Below, piece after piece: positions 22,072 through 32,905 of a DNA stretch of 64,000 bases. The notes beneath the pieces were generated by a model, which did no database searches, was not told the DNA's origin, and was given only the letters and a program-made list of their open reading frames with translations. Each line of letters opens with the position of its first letter. Within the stretch, counting starts at the first letter, position 1. The translations under genes were made by a program, and so were the position numbers. Source of the DNA: Nocardia sp. NRRL S-836 (lineage in GTDB: Bacteria > Actinomycetota > Actinomycetes > Mycobacteriales > Pseudonocardiaceae); the NCBI RefSeq assembly GCF_001279525.1, contig NZ_LGDY01000109.1, positions 1-64,000 of the forward strand, written 5' to 3'.

Positions 22072-24549
22072 TCAGGCGCGCAGTGCCGCACCCAGACGTT
22101 CGCCGGCGGCGGCAACGGCGGCGTCACGGGCCGACGTCGCCTCCTCCACCGTGAGCGTGCGATCGGGCGCACGGAAGCGCAGCGAGTACGCGAGCGACTT
22201 CTTGCCCTCGCCGACCTGCTCGCCGGTGTAGACGTCGAACAGGCGGATGTCCTCCAGCAGCTCGCCCGCGGCCGCGCGCAGGACGTCCGACACCGACTGC
22301 ACCGGCACGGACGCGTCGACGACGAGCGCCACGTCCAGCAGCACCGGCGGGTACGGCGACACCGTCGGCGCCGGGCGGTGGTCGTCCAGCGGCAGCGCGT
22401 CGAGGTCGAGCTCGAACGCCACGGTCCGCTTGGGCAGCCCCAGCGCCTCGACCACCTTCGGGTGCAGCTCACCGGCGTGGCCCACGGGCCAGTCGCCGAC
22501 ACGCAGCTCGGCACACCGGCCGGGGTGCCACGGCAGCAGGTCCGAGGCCACCACGCGCAGCGTCACGCCGTACGCGGCACCGGCCCGGCGGGCGGCCTCG
22601 ACCGCGTCCGACCAGTCGGCCACGCGGCCCTTGCCCCACCAGCCCGCGAGCTCGCGGTGCCCGGTCAGCACGCCCGCGACGTGCAGCGGCTGCTGCGGCA
22701 GCGCGGCGAGCATCGAGGCCACCTCGGCCTCGGTGGGACGGCGGTCGACACCCAGCACGGGCACCGGAACCTGTTGTGCGCGCGGCAGGGTCACCTGCGC
22801 GATGTTGTACAGCGCGACGTCGCGGGCGCCACGGGCCAGGTTGCGCTGCAGCGTCTCCAGCAGGCCCGGCAGCAGCGTCGTGGCGAGGACGTTCTTGTCC
22901 GCCTCCAACGGGTTCAGCACGCCCACGGTGTCGCGGCGGACGTCGCCCTCCGCGAGACCGAACGCGTCGAACACCGACGGGTCGATGAACGGGAACGGCT
23001 TGACCTCGACGAAGCCGTCCTCGGCCAGCGTGCGCCACACGGTGCGGCGGCGGCGCTGCTGCTCGGTCAGGCCACGACCGGCGGGTGCGGGCGGCAGCAC
23101 CGAGGGGATCGTGTCGTAGCCCTCCAGCCGCAGCACCTCCTCCACCAGGTCGGCGGGCTGCCCGAGGTCGGCACGCCACGTCGGCGGCACCGCGGTGACG
23201 AGCGTCTGACCGTCGTCCGAGGTGGTCACCGAGACCTGGCAGCCGATCTGGCCGAGCCGCCGCGCCGTGACGCCGCGGGCGTAGCGGACGCCGGCGACGC
23301 GGTCGGGCAGGTCGATCGGCATCGAGACGGGCTCGGGCAGCACGGGCGTGCCCACGTCGGTGCGGCCCGGCTTGATCGCGCCGTCGCCGTAGTGCACCAG
23401 CAGCTTCGCGGCGCGTTCCAGCGCCACCGGCGCCAGTGCGGGGTCGACCGTGCGCTCGAAGCGCTTGGCGGCCTCCGACGGGAGCTTGTGGCGGCGGACC
23501 GTGCGGGCGATGGACGCCGGGTCCCAGTTCGCCGCTTCCAGCAGGATGTCCGAGGAGCTGTCGCGGACCTCGGTCGACGCGCCGCCCATGACACCGGCCA
23601 GTGAAACGACTCCGGAGTCGTCGGCGATGACGATGTCATCGACATCCAACGCACGAACAGCGTCGTCCAGCGTCGTGAGCTTCTCGCCCGCGGCGGCCCT
23701 GCGCACGGTCAGCGGACCGGACAACGCCGCCGCGTCGAACGCGTGCAGCGGCTGACCGAGCTCGAGCATCACGTAGTTCGTCACGTCGACGGGCAGCGAG
23801 ATGGAGCGCATGCCGGCCAGCATCAGGCGGCGGCGCATCCACCACGGCGTGGGCGCGGTCGGGTCCACACCGGACACCCGGCGGGCCACGAAGCGCGAGC
23901 AGCCGTTGCGGTCCTCGATCCGGACCGGCCAGGCCTCGCCCTCGGGCTCGGGGACCTCGGCGAGGCCGGGGTCGCCGAACGGCACGTCCAGCGCGCAGGC
24001 GATCTCACGGGCCAGGCCGCGCACCGAGAACGCGTAGCCGCGGTCGGGCGTCGGCGAGACCTCGATGATGCTGTCGTCGAGGTCGAGCAGCTCCATCGCG
24101 TCGTCGCCGGGCGTGGCGGTGCCCGAGGGCAGCACGAGGATGCCGGAGTGGTCGTCGCCGATGCCGAGCTCGTCGGCGGCGCAGATCATGCCCTCCGACG
24201 TGCGGCCGTAGGTCTTGCGCGCGGAGATCGCGAACCCGCCGGGCAGCACGGCGCCGGGCAGCGCGACGACGACCGAGTCGCCCTCGACGAAGTTCGTGGC
24301 GCCGCAGATGATGTTGTTGACCTGCTCGGGGCCGACCTCGACCTTGCAGTAGCGGATCGGCTTCTTGAACTCGGTGAGCTCCTCGATCTCCACGACGCGA
24401 CCGGCGACGATCGGGCCGGTCACGGGACCGAGCGGGCTCACCTCCTCGACCTCGATGCCGATGCGCACGAACGCCTCGGCGAGCTCGTCAGGGGTGGGGA
24501 CTTCGTCGAAACCGAGGTGTTCGACCAGCCAGCTGACCGGGATGCGCAT
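22072..24549 (-). CDS. pheT: Phenylalanyl-tRNA synthetase beta subunit
   Basis: Large subunit of the alpha2-beta2 enzyme; 825 residues, full length. ATG 24549 gives MRIPVSWLVEHLGFDEVPTP. Domains: tRNA-binding OB fold about 40-155 (GPIVAGRVVEIEELTEFKKP), B3/B4 editing domain about 210-380, B5 domain about 405-480, catalytic-like core, and the C-terminal ferredoxin-fold anticodon-binding domain (about 730-825, PPVLLDVALVVDASVPVQSV, VYTGEQVGEGKKSLAYSLRF). 5 bp after pheS. Confidence 0.97.
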   Translation of the reverse strand: MRIPVSWLVEHLGFDEVPTPDELAEAFVRIGIEVEEVSPLGPVTGPIVAGRVVEIEELTEFKKPIRYCKVEVGPEQVNNIICGATNFVEGDSVVVALPGAVLPGGFAISARKTYGRTSEGMICAADELGIGDDHSGILVLPSGTATPGDDAMELLDLDDSIIEVSPTPDRGYAFSVRGLAREIACALDVPFGDPGLAEVPEPEGEAWPVRIEDRNGCSRFVARRVSGVDPTAPTPWWMRRRLMLAGMRSISLPVDVTNYVMLELGQPLHAFDAAALSGPLTVRRAAAGEKLTTLDDAVRALDVDDIVIADDSGVVSLAGVMGGASTEVRDSSSDILLEAANWDPASIARTVRRHKLPSEAAKRFERTVDPALAPVALERAAKLLVHYGDGAIKPGRTDVGTPVLPEPVSMPIDLPDRVAGVRYARGVTARRLGQIGCQVSVTTSDDGQTLVTAVPPTWRADLGQPADLVEEVLRLEGYDTIPSVLPPAPAGRGLTEQQRRRRTVWRTLAEDGFVEVKPFPFIDPSVFDAFGLAEGDVRRDTVGVLNPLEADKNVLATTLLPGLLETLQRNLARGARDVALYNIAQVTLPRAQQVPVPVLGVDRRPTEAEVASMLAALPQQPLHVAGVLTGHRELAGWWGKGRVADWSDAVEAARRAGAAYGVTLRVVASDLLPWHPGRCAELRVGDWPVGHAGELHPKVVEALGLPKRTVAFELDLDALPLDDHRPAPTVSPYPPVLLDVALVVDASVPVQSVSDVLRAAAGELLEDIRLFDVYTGEQVGEGKKSLAYSLRFRAPDRTLTVEEATSARDAAVAAAGERLGAALRA

Positions 24550-24554
24550 CCGGC

Positions 24555-25658
<1,104 letters not shown>

Positions 25659-25758
25659 TCAACTCCCCGATCCTAGTGGGTGCCCTGCCGACCGCCCCGA
25701 GCCGTTCCTTGTAAAGGGCGGCGCCGGCATGGATCACGTCCTTAGGATGGGCGGCATC

Positions 25759-27507
25759 ATGTCGCACACCTTCCGCGTCGACCTGCGCGGCATCATCGAC
25801 CTGCTCAGCCACCACCTGTACAGCAGCCCGCGCGTCTACGTCCGCGAGCTGCTGCAGAACGCCGTCGACGCGATCACGGCACGGCGCGAGCTCGACCCGT
25901 CCTGCCCGGCCGAGGTCTCGATCACCTGCGGCTCCACGCTGCGGATCACCGACACCGGCGTGGGCCTCACCGAGGACGAGGTGCACGAGCTGCTGTCCAC
26001 GCTCGGCCGCACCTCGAAGCGCGACGACCTGGGGTTCGCCCGCGAGGGGTTCCTGGGCCAGTTCGGCGTGGGCATGCTGTCGTGCTTCCTGGTCGCCTCC
26101 TCGGTGACGGTCATCACCCGGTCCGCTCGCGGTGGCGCCGCGGTGCGGTGGGAGGCCGACTCGTCGGGCAACTACTCCGTGTCCGCTGTGGAGGGTGACG
26201 TACCGGTCGGCACGACGGTCGAGCTGAGCGCGTCGCGGGGCAACGAGCACTGGCTGGAGGCCGACGTCGTGCGGCCGCTGGTGAGCGACTACGGCGATCT
26301 GCTGCCCGCGGTCGTCACGGTGGACGGCGACGTCGTCACGCGCGGTCAACGGCCGTGGGACGTCGAGGACGCCGACCTGTCCGCGTACTGCGAGCAGGTG
26401 CTGGGGTTCACGCCGTTCGAGGCGATTCCGATCGAGGTCGAGGCGGCCGGGCTGACCGGTGTCGCGTTCGTGCTGCCGCAGGGCGTGCACCCCGGGACGC
26501 GCCAGACGCACCGGGTCTACCTGAAGCGGATGCTGGTCGGCGACAACGTCGAGGGCCTGCTGCCGGACTGGGCGTACTTCGTGCGGTGCGTGGTCGACGC
26601 GTCCGCGATCCGGCCGACGGCCTCGCGCGAGTCGCTGTACCAGGACGAGATGCTGCTGGCGGTGCGCGAGGAGCTGGGCGAGCAGATCCGCGACTGGCTG
26701 ATCCGGCTGGACGCGATCGAGCCGCGCCGCGCGGGTGAGCTGCTGGCCGCCCACCACCTCGGCATCAAGTCGCTGGCGCGGTCGGACGACGAGATGCTGC
26801 GGCTGGTGGAGCGCTGGCTGCCGTTCGAGACCACCGACGGCGCGATCCCGTTGCGGCAGTTCAAGCGCAAGCACGGCGCCATCCTCTACATCCCGGACGT
26901 CGACGAGTTCCACCAGCTCGCCCCGGTCGCCGCGGCACAGGGCCTCGGGCTGGTCAACGCCGGCTACGCCTACGACATGGAGCTGCTGAACCGGCTCAGC
27001 GCGCTGGACGGCCCCGCCGTCGCGCGCCGGGTGGCCCCGAGCGAGCTGCTGGCGGCGCTGGCCGATCCCGAGCCGGACGTCGAGGCGGCGCTGAGGCTGC
27101 GGCTGGCCGAGGGGGCCGCGGCGCTGGACCGGCACGACTGCGACGCGGTGGTGCGCGACTTCGACCCGGTGTCGCTGCCCGCGCTGCTGATCAGCAACGC
27201 CGAGCAGCAGCGCAAGCTCGACACCGAGCAGACGGCGGCCGACGCCGACCCGCTGTGGGCGGAGCTGCTGGGGCAGCTGACCGCGGACTCCGGTTCCGGG
27301 CGGCCGGAACAGCTCGTGCTGAACTGCCGCAACCCGCTGGTGCAGCGGCTGGCGCGGCTGACCGACCCGTCGCTCGTGGAGCTGACGCTCGAATCTCTGT
27401 ACGTGCACGCCGTCCTGCAGGCGCGGCGGGCCATGCGACCGAAGGACACGGCGGCGCTGAACCGCTCGTTCCTGGAACTGCTCGACCGCGCCGTTGGGGG
27501 TAAGTGA
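25759..27507 (+). CDS. HSP90-family ATPase (divergent HtpG-like)
   Basis: 582 residues from ATG 25759. GHKL ATPase motifs are intact: RELLQNAVDAITAR near 33 (catalytic Glu, Mg-binding Asn), ITDTGVGLTEDEV near 73 and GQFGVGMLSCFLV near 107. The middle domain keeps the active-site Arg region (ASAIRPTASRESLYQDEML). It is shorter and more diverged than standard HtpG (about 620-650) and lacks an MEEVD-like end. It is coupled to a large TPR protein, suggesting a dedicated chaperone/partner pair. Client unknown. Confidence 0.88.
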   Translation: MSHTFRVDLRGIIDLLSHHLYSSPRVYVRELLQNAVDAITARRELDPSCPAEVSITCGSTLRITDTGVGLTEDEVHELLSTLGRTSKRDDLGFAREGFLGQFGVGMLSCFLVASSVTVITRSARGGAAVRWEADSSGNYSVSAVEGDVPVGTTVELSASRGNEHWLEADVVRPLVSDYGDLLPAVVTVDGDVVTRGQRPWDVEDADLSAYCEQVLGFTPFEAIPIEVEAAGLTGVAFVLPQGVHPGTRQTHRVYLKRMLVGDNVEGLLPDWAYFVRCVVDASAIRPTASRESLYQDEMLLAVREELGEQIRDWLIRLDAIEPRRAGELLAAHHLGIKSLARSDDEMLRLVERWLPFETTDGAIPLRQFKRKHGAILYIPDVDEFHQLAPVAAAQGLGLVNAGYAYDMELLNRLSALDGPAVARRVAPSELLAALADPEPDVEAALRLRLAEGAAALDRHDCDAVVRDFDPVSLPALLISNAEQQRKLDTEQTAADADPLWAELLGQLTADSGSGRPEQLVLNCRNPLVQRLARLTDPSLVELTLESLYVHAVLQARRAMRPKDTAALNRSFLELLDRAVGGK

Positions 27508-30215
27508 TCATGGCCGACTTCACCGGGGAGGACGCGGAGAACGCGTTCCTGGAGGCCTACAACATGCCCACGGGCATGCCGAAGCACGAGGCGCTGGAGC
27601 GGGCCGCGCGGATGTCCGACGCGCTGAACCACCTGCCGCTCGGGGTGTCGTGCCGGATCGCGATGATCGACTCGGCCTACTACCTGTCGCGCTACGACCT
27701 GATGCTGGCGCCGTTCGCGTGGTGCCTGGGCGCCGAGGAGAAGGACCCGGAGGCGTTCAACGACTACGAGCGGCGCTCGCTGGACTGGGCGCACAAGTGG
27801 ATCTCCACCGGGCTGCGGCGCGACCCGCGGTTCTCGCTGGAGCAGCTGCAGGCCGTGATCAAGCAGCTCGCCGACCGCTACGGGCGGCTGGGCTACTCGG
27901 TGCAGCCGGTGCACGGCGCCCGCGCGGAGTACGCCTACCACGTCGGTGACATGGACGCGTTGCGCGAGCACCTCGGCAGGTACCTGGCCACGGAGTCCGG
28001 TCCGATGGCCGACTGCGACGCGTGCGTGGTCGAGGAGCAGGTGTGGATGCTGGCGCGGCTCGGGCGGCACTCCGAGGCCGCCGGGCACGGCTGGGAGGGC
28101 CTGTCCGGCAACACCGGCTGCGCCACCCAGCCGCAGGGCATCCTCTCGGCGCTGCTGTGGCCGTTGCTGGAGATCGGTGACCTGGAGAAGGCCGCGCACG
28201 CGCACCTGACCGCGTACCGGTTGATCAAGGACGACGAGATCACCTCGTACGTGCACGAGCACATCCGGTTCTGCGCGCTGACCGGCAACGTCGAGCGCGG
28301 CGAGGAGATCCTGCGCAGGAACCTGCACAAGGTGACCGCGGCGCACCTGCCGGCCGACGAGCTGTCGTTCGCCGAGTGCGCCGCCGTGCTGCTGCGCCGA
28401 CTGCCGGGCGGCACGGTCTTCGAGGTGCCGTCGGTGGGCACGCTGACCGCCGCCGAACTGCTCGACCGGCTGTCGGCGCGGGCGATGGAGCTCGCCAAGG
28501 CGTTCGACAAGCGCAACGGCACGCCCGCGTGGACCGAGCGGGTGACCAGGGCGCTGGAGCAGGCCGACTACCCGCACGTGCCGCTGGCGGTCCCGGCAGC
28601 GGCGGCACCGGCGCCACCGGCGGAGGAGCCCGAGGTCTTCGGCGACCCGGTCGACATCGCGACGCGGATGGTGTCGCTGTACGAGACCGGCGACTTCGTG
28701 CGGGCCCGGCGGATGCTCGACTCGCTGCCCGCCGACATGGACGCGCTGCTGCCGCCCGACCTGGCCGCGCACGCCGGGATCCGCCGGATCACCAGCGGGC
28801 TGGCGCCGTTCGAGCAGGAGGCCTTCGAGGCGCTGCTGGCCGCACTGCCCGCGGACATGGCGTTGCGTTACCAGGCCAGGATGGCCGTCAAGCTGGAGAA
28901 CGGCGTGGAGCTCGCCGAACGCTGCCTGGCGGAGGCCACCACGGACTACACGAGGACGATCGCCGCGCTGTCGTTGTCGGAGCTGTTCGACGAGGAGCAC
29001 CAGCACGACCGGGCGGCGGAGATGATGGCGCTCGCGTCCTCTTTGGACGTTCCGGAGCTGCGCGGCCGGGTCCTCGTGCAGGCGGCCGAGCACAAGGCCC
29101 GCGAACAGGACGTCGACGGCGCCTACGCCGACGTCGTGGCCGCGCTGGCCGGCGACCTGCCGCCGAACGCGCGCTTCGAGGGGCTGCGGCTGCGCCTGCG
29201 GCTGGAGACCGTGCTGCAGCGCGTGCCGGAGGCCATGGCGACCGCCGCGACCTTCGTCTCGTCGTTCCCGCTGCCGGAGTCGGCCGAGGCCCGCTGGTAC
29301 CAGGTGGCCGCCATCCAGGAGCTCGACCAGGAGGGCGCCTGCCTGGCCGAGCTGCGGGAGGCCGTCGCCGTCTCACGCGTGCACCTCTCCCCCGGCCACA
29401 CCGCGCACTTCTGCTTCGCCCTGTCCGGCGGCTACGTGCAGACCGACCGGTTCGTCGAGGCCGCCGAGGTGCTGGAGGAGGCGCTGCGGCTGGTCCAGGA
29501 GGGCCAGGACGACCTGCGCCTGCAGATCGTGTTCCGGCTCGGCCAGGTGTGCCGCACGCTCGACGAGCTGCCCGCCGCCGTGAAGTACCTGCGCGAGGCC
29601 GCCGCCCTGCTGCCCGCCGAGGAGGTCGGCCGCCGCGCGTTCCTGCTCGACGCGCTGGCCTCCGTGCTGCACCGCACCGGCGAGCACGACGAGGCGACGG
29701 CGTCCCACCGCGCCGCCGCCGAGCTGTGGCAGTCGGAGGGCAACGTCTCCGAGGCCGTCGGCTCGCTGATCGAACTGGCCTCCGCGCTCCCCGGCGAGGC
29801 GGTGGCCGCGACGCGGTCGGCACTGGACGACGCCGAGGCCCTGCTGCCGTCACTGGACGACCTGCCCGAGGTCACCCGGCGCCAGGCCGAGATCGCGGCC
29901 ATCAGGGCGTTCCTGCACTCGCAGGCGGGCGAGTTCGCGCTCGCCATCAAGCACAACCGGGAGGCGGAGGCGCTCGCGGCCTCGCTGTCGGAGGAGGGCT
30001 GGCGGACGTTCCTCGTCGTGCGGTCGGCGCGGGTGCTGCTGGAGGCCGGCGACCCCGAGGGCTCCGAGACCGAGGCACGGCGGGCGGCGGCCCTGCTGCC
30101 CGACGACGCCCTGGTCGGCGAGGTGCTCTCGGCCCTCTCCGACGCGCTGCGCGCCCAGCAGAAGACCCCCGGCACCGACCCCCTGGTCCGCGACCTGACC
30201 GCTCGCCTGGGCTGA
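27504..30215 (+). CDS. Large tetratricopeptide-repeat protein paired with the HSP90-family ATPase
   Basis: 903 residues if started at GTG 27504 (GTGA overlap), or two fewer from ATG 27510. Entirely helical-looking, no signal or membrane segment. Residues about 590-890 contain degenerate TPRs (HFCFALSGGYVQTDRFVEAA, FRLGQVCRTLDELPAAVKYL, DALASVLHRTGEHDEATASH, AFLHSQAGEFALAIKHNREA). The first 330 residues are less repetitive and have several Cys/Trp (LLWPLLEIGDLEKAAHAH). An Ala/Pro linker lies near 370. It ends at a strong hairpin. Probably a scaffold or client-recruiting partner (inference). Confidence 0.85.
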   Translation: MIMADFTGEDAENAFLEAYNMPTGMPKHEALERAARMSDALNHLPLGVSCRIAMIDSAYYLSRYDLMLAPFAWCLGAEEKDPEAFNDYERRSLDWAHKWISTGLRRDPRFSLEQLQAVIKQLADRYGRLGYSVQPVHGARAEYAYHVGDMDALREHLGRYLATESGPMADCDACVVEEQVWMLARLGRHSEAAGHGWEGLSGNTGCATQPQGILSALLWPLLEIGDLEKAAHAHLTAYRLIKDDEITSYVHEHIRFCALTGNVERGEEILRRNLHKVTAAHLPADELSFAECAAVLLRRLPGGTVFEVPSVGTLTAAELLDRLSARAMELAKAFDKRNGTPAWTERVTRALEQADYPHVPLAVPAAAAPAPPAEEPEVFGDPVDIATRMVSLYETGDFVRARRMLDSLPADMDALLPPDLAAHAGIRRITSGLAPFEQEAFEALLAALPADMALRYQARMAVKLENGVELAERCLAEATTDYTRTIAALSLSELFDEEHQHDRAAEMMALASSLDVPELRGRVLVQAAEHKAREQDVDGAYADVVAALAGDLPPNARFEGLRLRLRLETVLQRVPEAMATAATFVSSFPLPESAEARWYQVAAIQELDQEGACLAELREAVAVSRVHLSPGHTAHFCFALSGGYVQTDRFVEAAEVLEEALRLVQEGQDDLRLQIVFRLGQVCRTLDELPAAVKYLREAAALLPAEEVGRRAFLLDALASVLHRTGEHDEATASHRAAAELWQSEGNVSEAVGSLIELASALPGEAVAATRSALDDAEALLPSLDDLPEVTRRQAEIAAIRAFLHSQAGEFALAIKHNREAEALAASLSEEGWRTFLVVRSARVLLEAGDPEGSETEARRAAALLPDDALVGEVLSALSDALRAQQKTPGTDPLVRDLTARLG

Positions 30216-30254
30216 GCCCCCACGCGGGGCCCTCCCGTCCGCTCCTGTCGTACG

Positions 30255-30300
30255 AAGGCTCCCCGCGTGGCGTCCGAACGGAAGTCACGCGGGGGTCCTT
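30255..30300. terminator. Bidirectional terminator between convergent genes
   Basis: AAGGCTCCCCGCGTGG at 30255-30270 pairs with the complementary run ending at 30300, with a few mismatches and a GAAC tip; total stem about 18 bp. It lies between the TPR gene and the convergent S41 peptidase gene. Confidence 0.65.
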
Positions 30301-30336
30301 CGTGGCCTTGAGGGGTACGCGGGGCCCGCGTGACGG

Positions 30337-31293
30337 TCAGGCGGGGGTGAGGGCGGCGGTGGCGGCCTCGAAGACGGGGCGGCGGGGGCCGGCGGAGCCG
30401 AGGGTGAGCACGTGGGCGAGGGCACGGCGGTAGGCGACGTCGAACGCCTCGTCGGCGGGCACCTCGACGTGCGGGACGACGCCGACGCCCTCCCAGTTGG
30501 TGCCGGAGATCGGGTTGATCGCGCGGCCGTTGGGGATGGACGACTTCAGGTGCGGGCCGACGCGGTAGCGGTCGCCGGGGTGGGCGCCGCCCCTGGTGGT
30601 CTCGCCGACGAGGGTGGCGCGCTCGTTCTGCCGCAGGTTGTAGCTGAGCTCCTCCGCGCCGGAGAACGTGCGGGCGCTGGTGAGCACGTAGACCGGCTTG
30701 GTGCCGCCGAAGCGCGGGCCCGGTACGTGCGGCAACGTCCAGAACTGCTGCGTCGTGTCGTCCGGGCGGTTGTAGATGTCGTTGAGGTGCACCGGCTCGT
30801 CGAACAGGTAGCTGCAGATCAGGGCGACCGTGTGCGGGTCGCCGCCGCCGTTGGCGCGCAGGTCGATGATCAACGCGTCGGTGTGGGCGAGGAGGGTCAT
30901 GGCGGCGGTCACGGCCGGGGTGGCGACGGCGGCGTCGTGCAGCAGGCGCAGGGCCAGCAGGCCGACGTTGCCGGCGAGGCGTTCGACGCGGGTGACGCCG
31001 AACGCGTCCAGCTCCGCCTCGCGCCGGTAGGCCACCGGGTCCCAGGCCGAGTCCTCGCCGGTCTCCGGCACCTCGTCGTGGCTGTGCAGCAGCCGCAGGT
31101 GCTTGTCGCCGTTGACCTTCTGCAGGTCGGCGGTGACCAGGGCGGCGAACCGCTCGTCGTCCACGTCGGCGTACGCGCCCTCGGCGAGCCGGGTGCGCAG
31201 GACCGCCGCGATCTCGGTCGCCGTGTCCGGGAAGACGTAGTAGGAGGTGAGCTGGGAGCAGAGGAGGTCGATCTCGGGTTCGCGCACCGGCAC
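30337..31293 (-). CDS. S41-family peptidase (IRBP/tail-specific-like)
   Basis: 318 residues, no signal peptide and no PDZ domain, so probably cytoplasmic. N-terminal helical region, then the S41 core: LIIDLRANGGGDPHTVALIC, VLTSARTFSGAEELSYNL (catalytic Ser in TFSGAEE), VGETTRGGAHPGD and the PNGRAINPISGTNWEGVGVV substrate strand. This is the layout of IRBP-like S41 proteins. GTG start (31293; GTG 31287 is also in frame). Substrate unknown. Confidence 0.85.
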   Translation of the reverse strand: MPVREPEIDLLCSQLTSYYVFPDTATEIAAVLRTRLAEGAYADVDDERFAALVTADLQKVNGDKHLRLLHSHDEVPETGEDSAWDPVAYRREAELDAFGVTRVERLAGNVGLLALRLLHDAAVATPAVTAAMTLLAHTDALIIDLRANGGGDPHTVALICSYLFDEPVHLNDIYNRPDDTTQQFWTLPHVPGPRFGGTKPVYVLTSARTFSGAEELSYNLRQNERATLVGETTRGGAHPGDRYRVGPHLKSSIPNGRAINPISGTNWEGVGVVPHVEVPADEAFDVAYRRALAHVLTLGSAGPRRPVFEAATAALTPA

Positions 31294-31350
31294 ACGATCG
31301 CGAAACCCGCGGTGGACCGCCAGCGGTTTTCCACCGCCGGCGGTGTCCGG

Positions 31351-32190
31351 TCAGCTGCGCTGGTCGCGGGCCGAGGCGTAGAGGCAGACGGCGGCGGCCG
31401 TCGCGAGGTTGAGGCTCTCCGCGGCGCCGTAGAGCGGCACCTTCAGCGAGGTGTCGAGGGAGGCGACCACGTCGTCGGGCAGGCCGTGCGCCTCGCTGCC
31501 GAACACCCACGCCGTGGGGTGCCGCAGGTCGCCCTTGGCCGAGGCCTCGACCAGGTCCTGTTCCGCGTACCCGTCGGCGGCGACGAGCTTCAGCCCCGCT
31601 GCCCGGCAGGCGGCGAAGACCTCGTCGGCGGCACGGGACCGCGCGATCGGCAGGTGGAACAGCGAGCCCGTCGAGGCGCGCACGCACTTGCCGTTGTGCG
31701 GGTCGACCGTGTCGCCGGCGAAGATCACCGCGTCGGCTCCGGCGGCGTCGGCCACGCGGGTGACGGTGCCGGCGTTGCCGGGGTCGGAGACGCCGTACAG
31801 GACGGCGACGAGCCGCGGTGAGCCGGACAGCGCCTGGTCGAGCGGCTGCGGGACCGCGTCGCACACGGCGACGAGGCCCTGCGGGGTCACGGTCTCCGAC
31901 AACGACGCGGCGGCCTTGTCGGTCACCTCGCTGATCCGGACGCCCGCCGCGGCGGCGGACTGGAGCAGCTCGGGGTTGCGTTCGGCGGCCGTCTCGGTGA
32001 CGAACAGCTCGTGGACCTCGCCGTGCTGCCAGGCGAGTGCTTCCCGCACGGCCTGGGCGCCCTCGACGAGGAACCGGCCGGCCTTGTCACGGCCCTGGCG
32101 GCGGGTCAGGTGGCGAGCAGCAACGACCCGAGGCGTCCGTTCGGTGAACGGAGCTGCCTCGGGTCGTTGTTCGCGTGGGTGCTGGCTCAG
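31351..32190 (-). CDS. SpoU/TrmH-family RNA 2'-O-methyltransferase, start codon unclear
   Basis: SPOUT-class SAM methyltransferase of rRNA/tRNA ribose. Conserved body: [35 protein letters not shown] (motif 1), [15 protein letters not shown] (motif 2), [20 protein letters not shown] (motif 3, knot). The frame holds no ATG, GTG or TTG between the rplT stop and residue VREAL, which would cut off the needed GRFLVEG element. A CTG at 32190 overlaps the rplT stop as CTGA and has GGGGA 7 nt upstream, so I propose it (279 residues); initiation nearer [14 protein letters not shown] (from 32148, about 266 residues) would better match family length. Fourth gene of the infC-rpmI-rplT transcript. Confidence 0.75.
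   Translation of the reverse strand: MSQHPREQRPEAAPFTERTPRVVAARHLTRRQGRDKAGRFLVEGAQAVREALAWQHGEVHELFVTETAAERNPELLQSAAAAGVRISEVTDKAAASLSETVTPQGLVAVCDAVPQPLDQALSGSPRLVAVLYGVSDPGNAGTVTRVADAAGADAVIFAGDTVDPHNGKCVRASTGSLFHLPIARSRAADEVFAACRAAGLKLVAADGYAEQDLVEASAKGDLRHPTAWVFGSEAHGLPDDVVASLDTSLKVPLYGAAESLNLATAAAVCLYASARDQRS
32121..32169 (-). terminator. Long hairpin at the rplT/methyltransferase boundary
   Basis: A 14-bp perfect stem CAACGACCCGAGGC (32121-32134) pairs with 32156-32169; inside it a second 7-bp stem TCCGTTC/GAACGGA closes on a 3-nt loop. No U-run. It begins 18 bp after the rplT stop and lies within the 5' coding part of the methyltransferase, so it could act as terminator, attenuator or translation block. 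Confidence 0.6.
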
Positions 32191-32576
32191 GCCTTGTCCC
32201 CGGCCGGGGCGTTCACGTCGGCCGGGAGCGCGCCACGGGCGATCTCGACAAGAGCGGAGAACGCGGTCGCGTCGGTGACGGCCAGGTCCGCGAGGATCTT
32301 GCGGTCGACCTCGACCCCACCGAGCCGGAGGCCCTGGATGAGGCGGTTGTAGGTCATCCCGTTCGCGCGGGCAGCGGCGTTGATGCGCTGGATCCACAGC
32401 TTGCGGAAGTCGCCCTTGCGCGCACGCCGGTCGCGGTACGCGTAGTTGAGCGAGTGGAGCACCTGCTCCTTGGCCTTGCGGTACAGCCTCGAGCGCTGGC
32501 CGCGGTAACCGCTGGCCAGTTCGAGGGTGGTACGGCGCTTCTTCTGGGCGTTCACAGCCCGCTTGACGCGTGCCAC
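32187..32576 (-). CDS. rplT: Ribosomal protein L20
   Basis: Large-subunit assembly protein. 129 residues, GTG start ([20 protein letters not shown]), highly basic helical N-terminal extension and the globular end [20 protein letters not shown]. The acidic tail [11 protein letters not shown] is slightly longer than in most L20. Third gene of infC-rpmI-rplT. Confidence 0.97.
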   Translation of the reverse strand: MARVKRAVNAQKKRRTTLELASGYRGQRSRLYRKAKEQVLHSLNYAYRDRRARKGDFRKLWIQRINAAARANGMTYNRLIQGLRLGGVEVDRKILADLAVTDATAFSALVEIARGALPADVNAPAGDKA

Positions 32577-32661
32577 GGGTCCATCCTGTCGATCTCAAGG
32601 GGGCGTAGTCCGCCAACGGGTGGCGCTGGCGCCCCGAAATTAGCTAGGGGGTCGAAGCGGG

Positions 32662-32856
32662 TCAGAGACCGAGCAGCTTCTTCAGGCGAGGGGCGTCAGC
32701 CGGAGAGACCACGCTGGTGCCGGCCATGCGACGCGTCTCACGGCTGGACTTGACCTCCAGGCGGTGACGCTTGCCCGTCTTCTCGCGGACGATCTTTCCG
32801 CTGCCGGTCACCCGGACTCGCTTCGAGGTGCCCTTGTGCGTCTTGTTCTTCGGCAT
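32662..32856 (-). CDS. rpmI: Ribosomal protein L35
   Basis: 64 residues, full length: [38 protein letters not shown] and the end PRLKKLLGL. 49 bp after infC. Confidence 0.97.
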   Translation of the reverse strand: MPKNKTHKGTSKRVRVTGSGKIVREKTGKRHRLEVKSSRETRRMAGTSVVSPADAPRLKKLLGL

Positions 32857-32905
32857 TTCCGTCCTCGTCTCGTGCTACCCACCGGGTCGGGGGCGGCCAT
32901 GCGTC

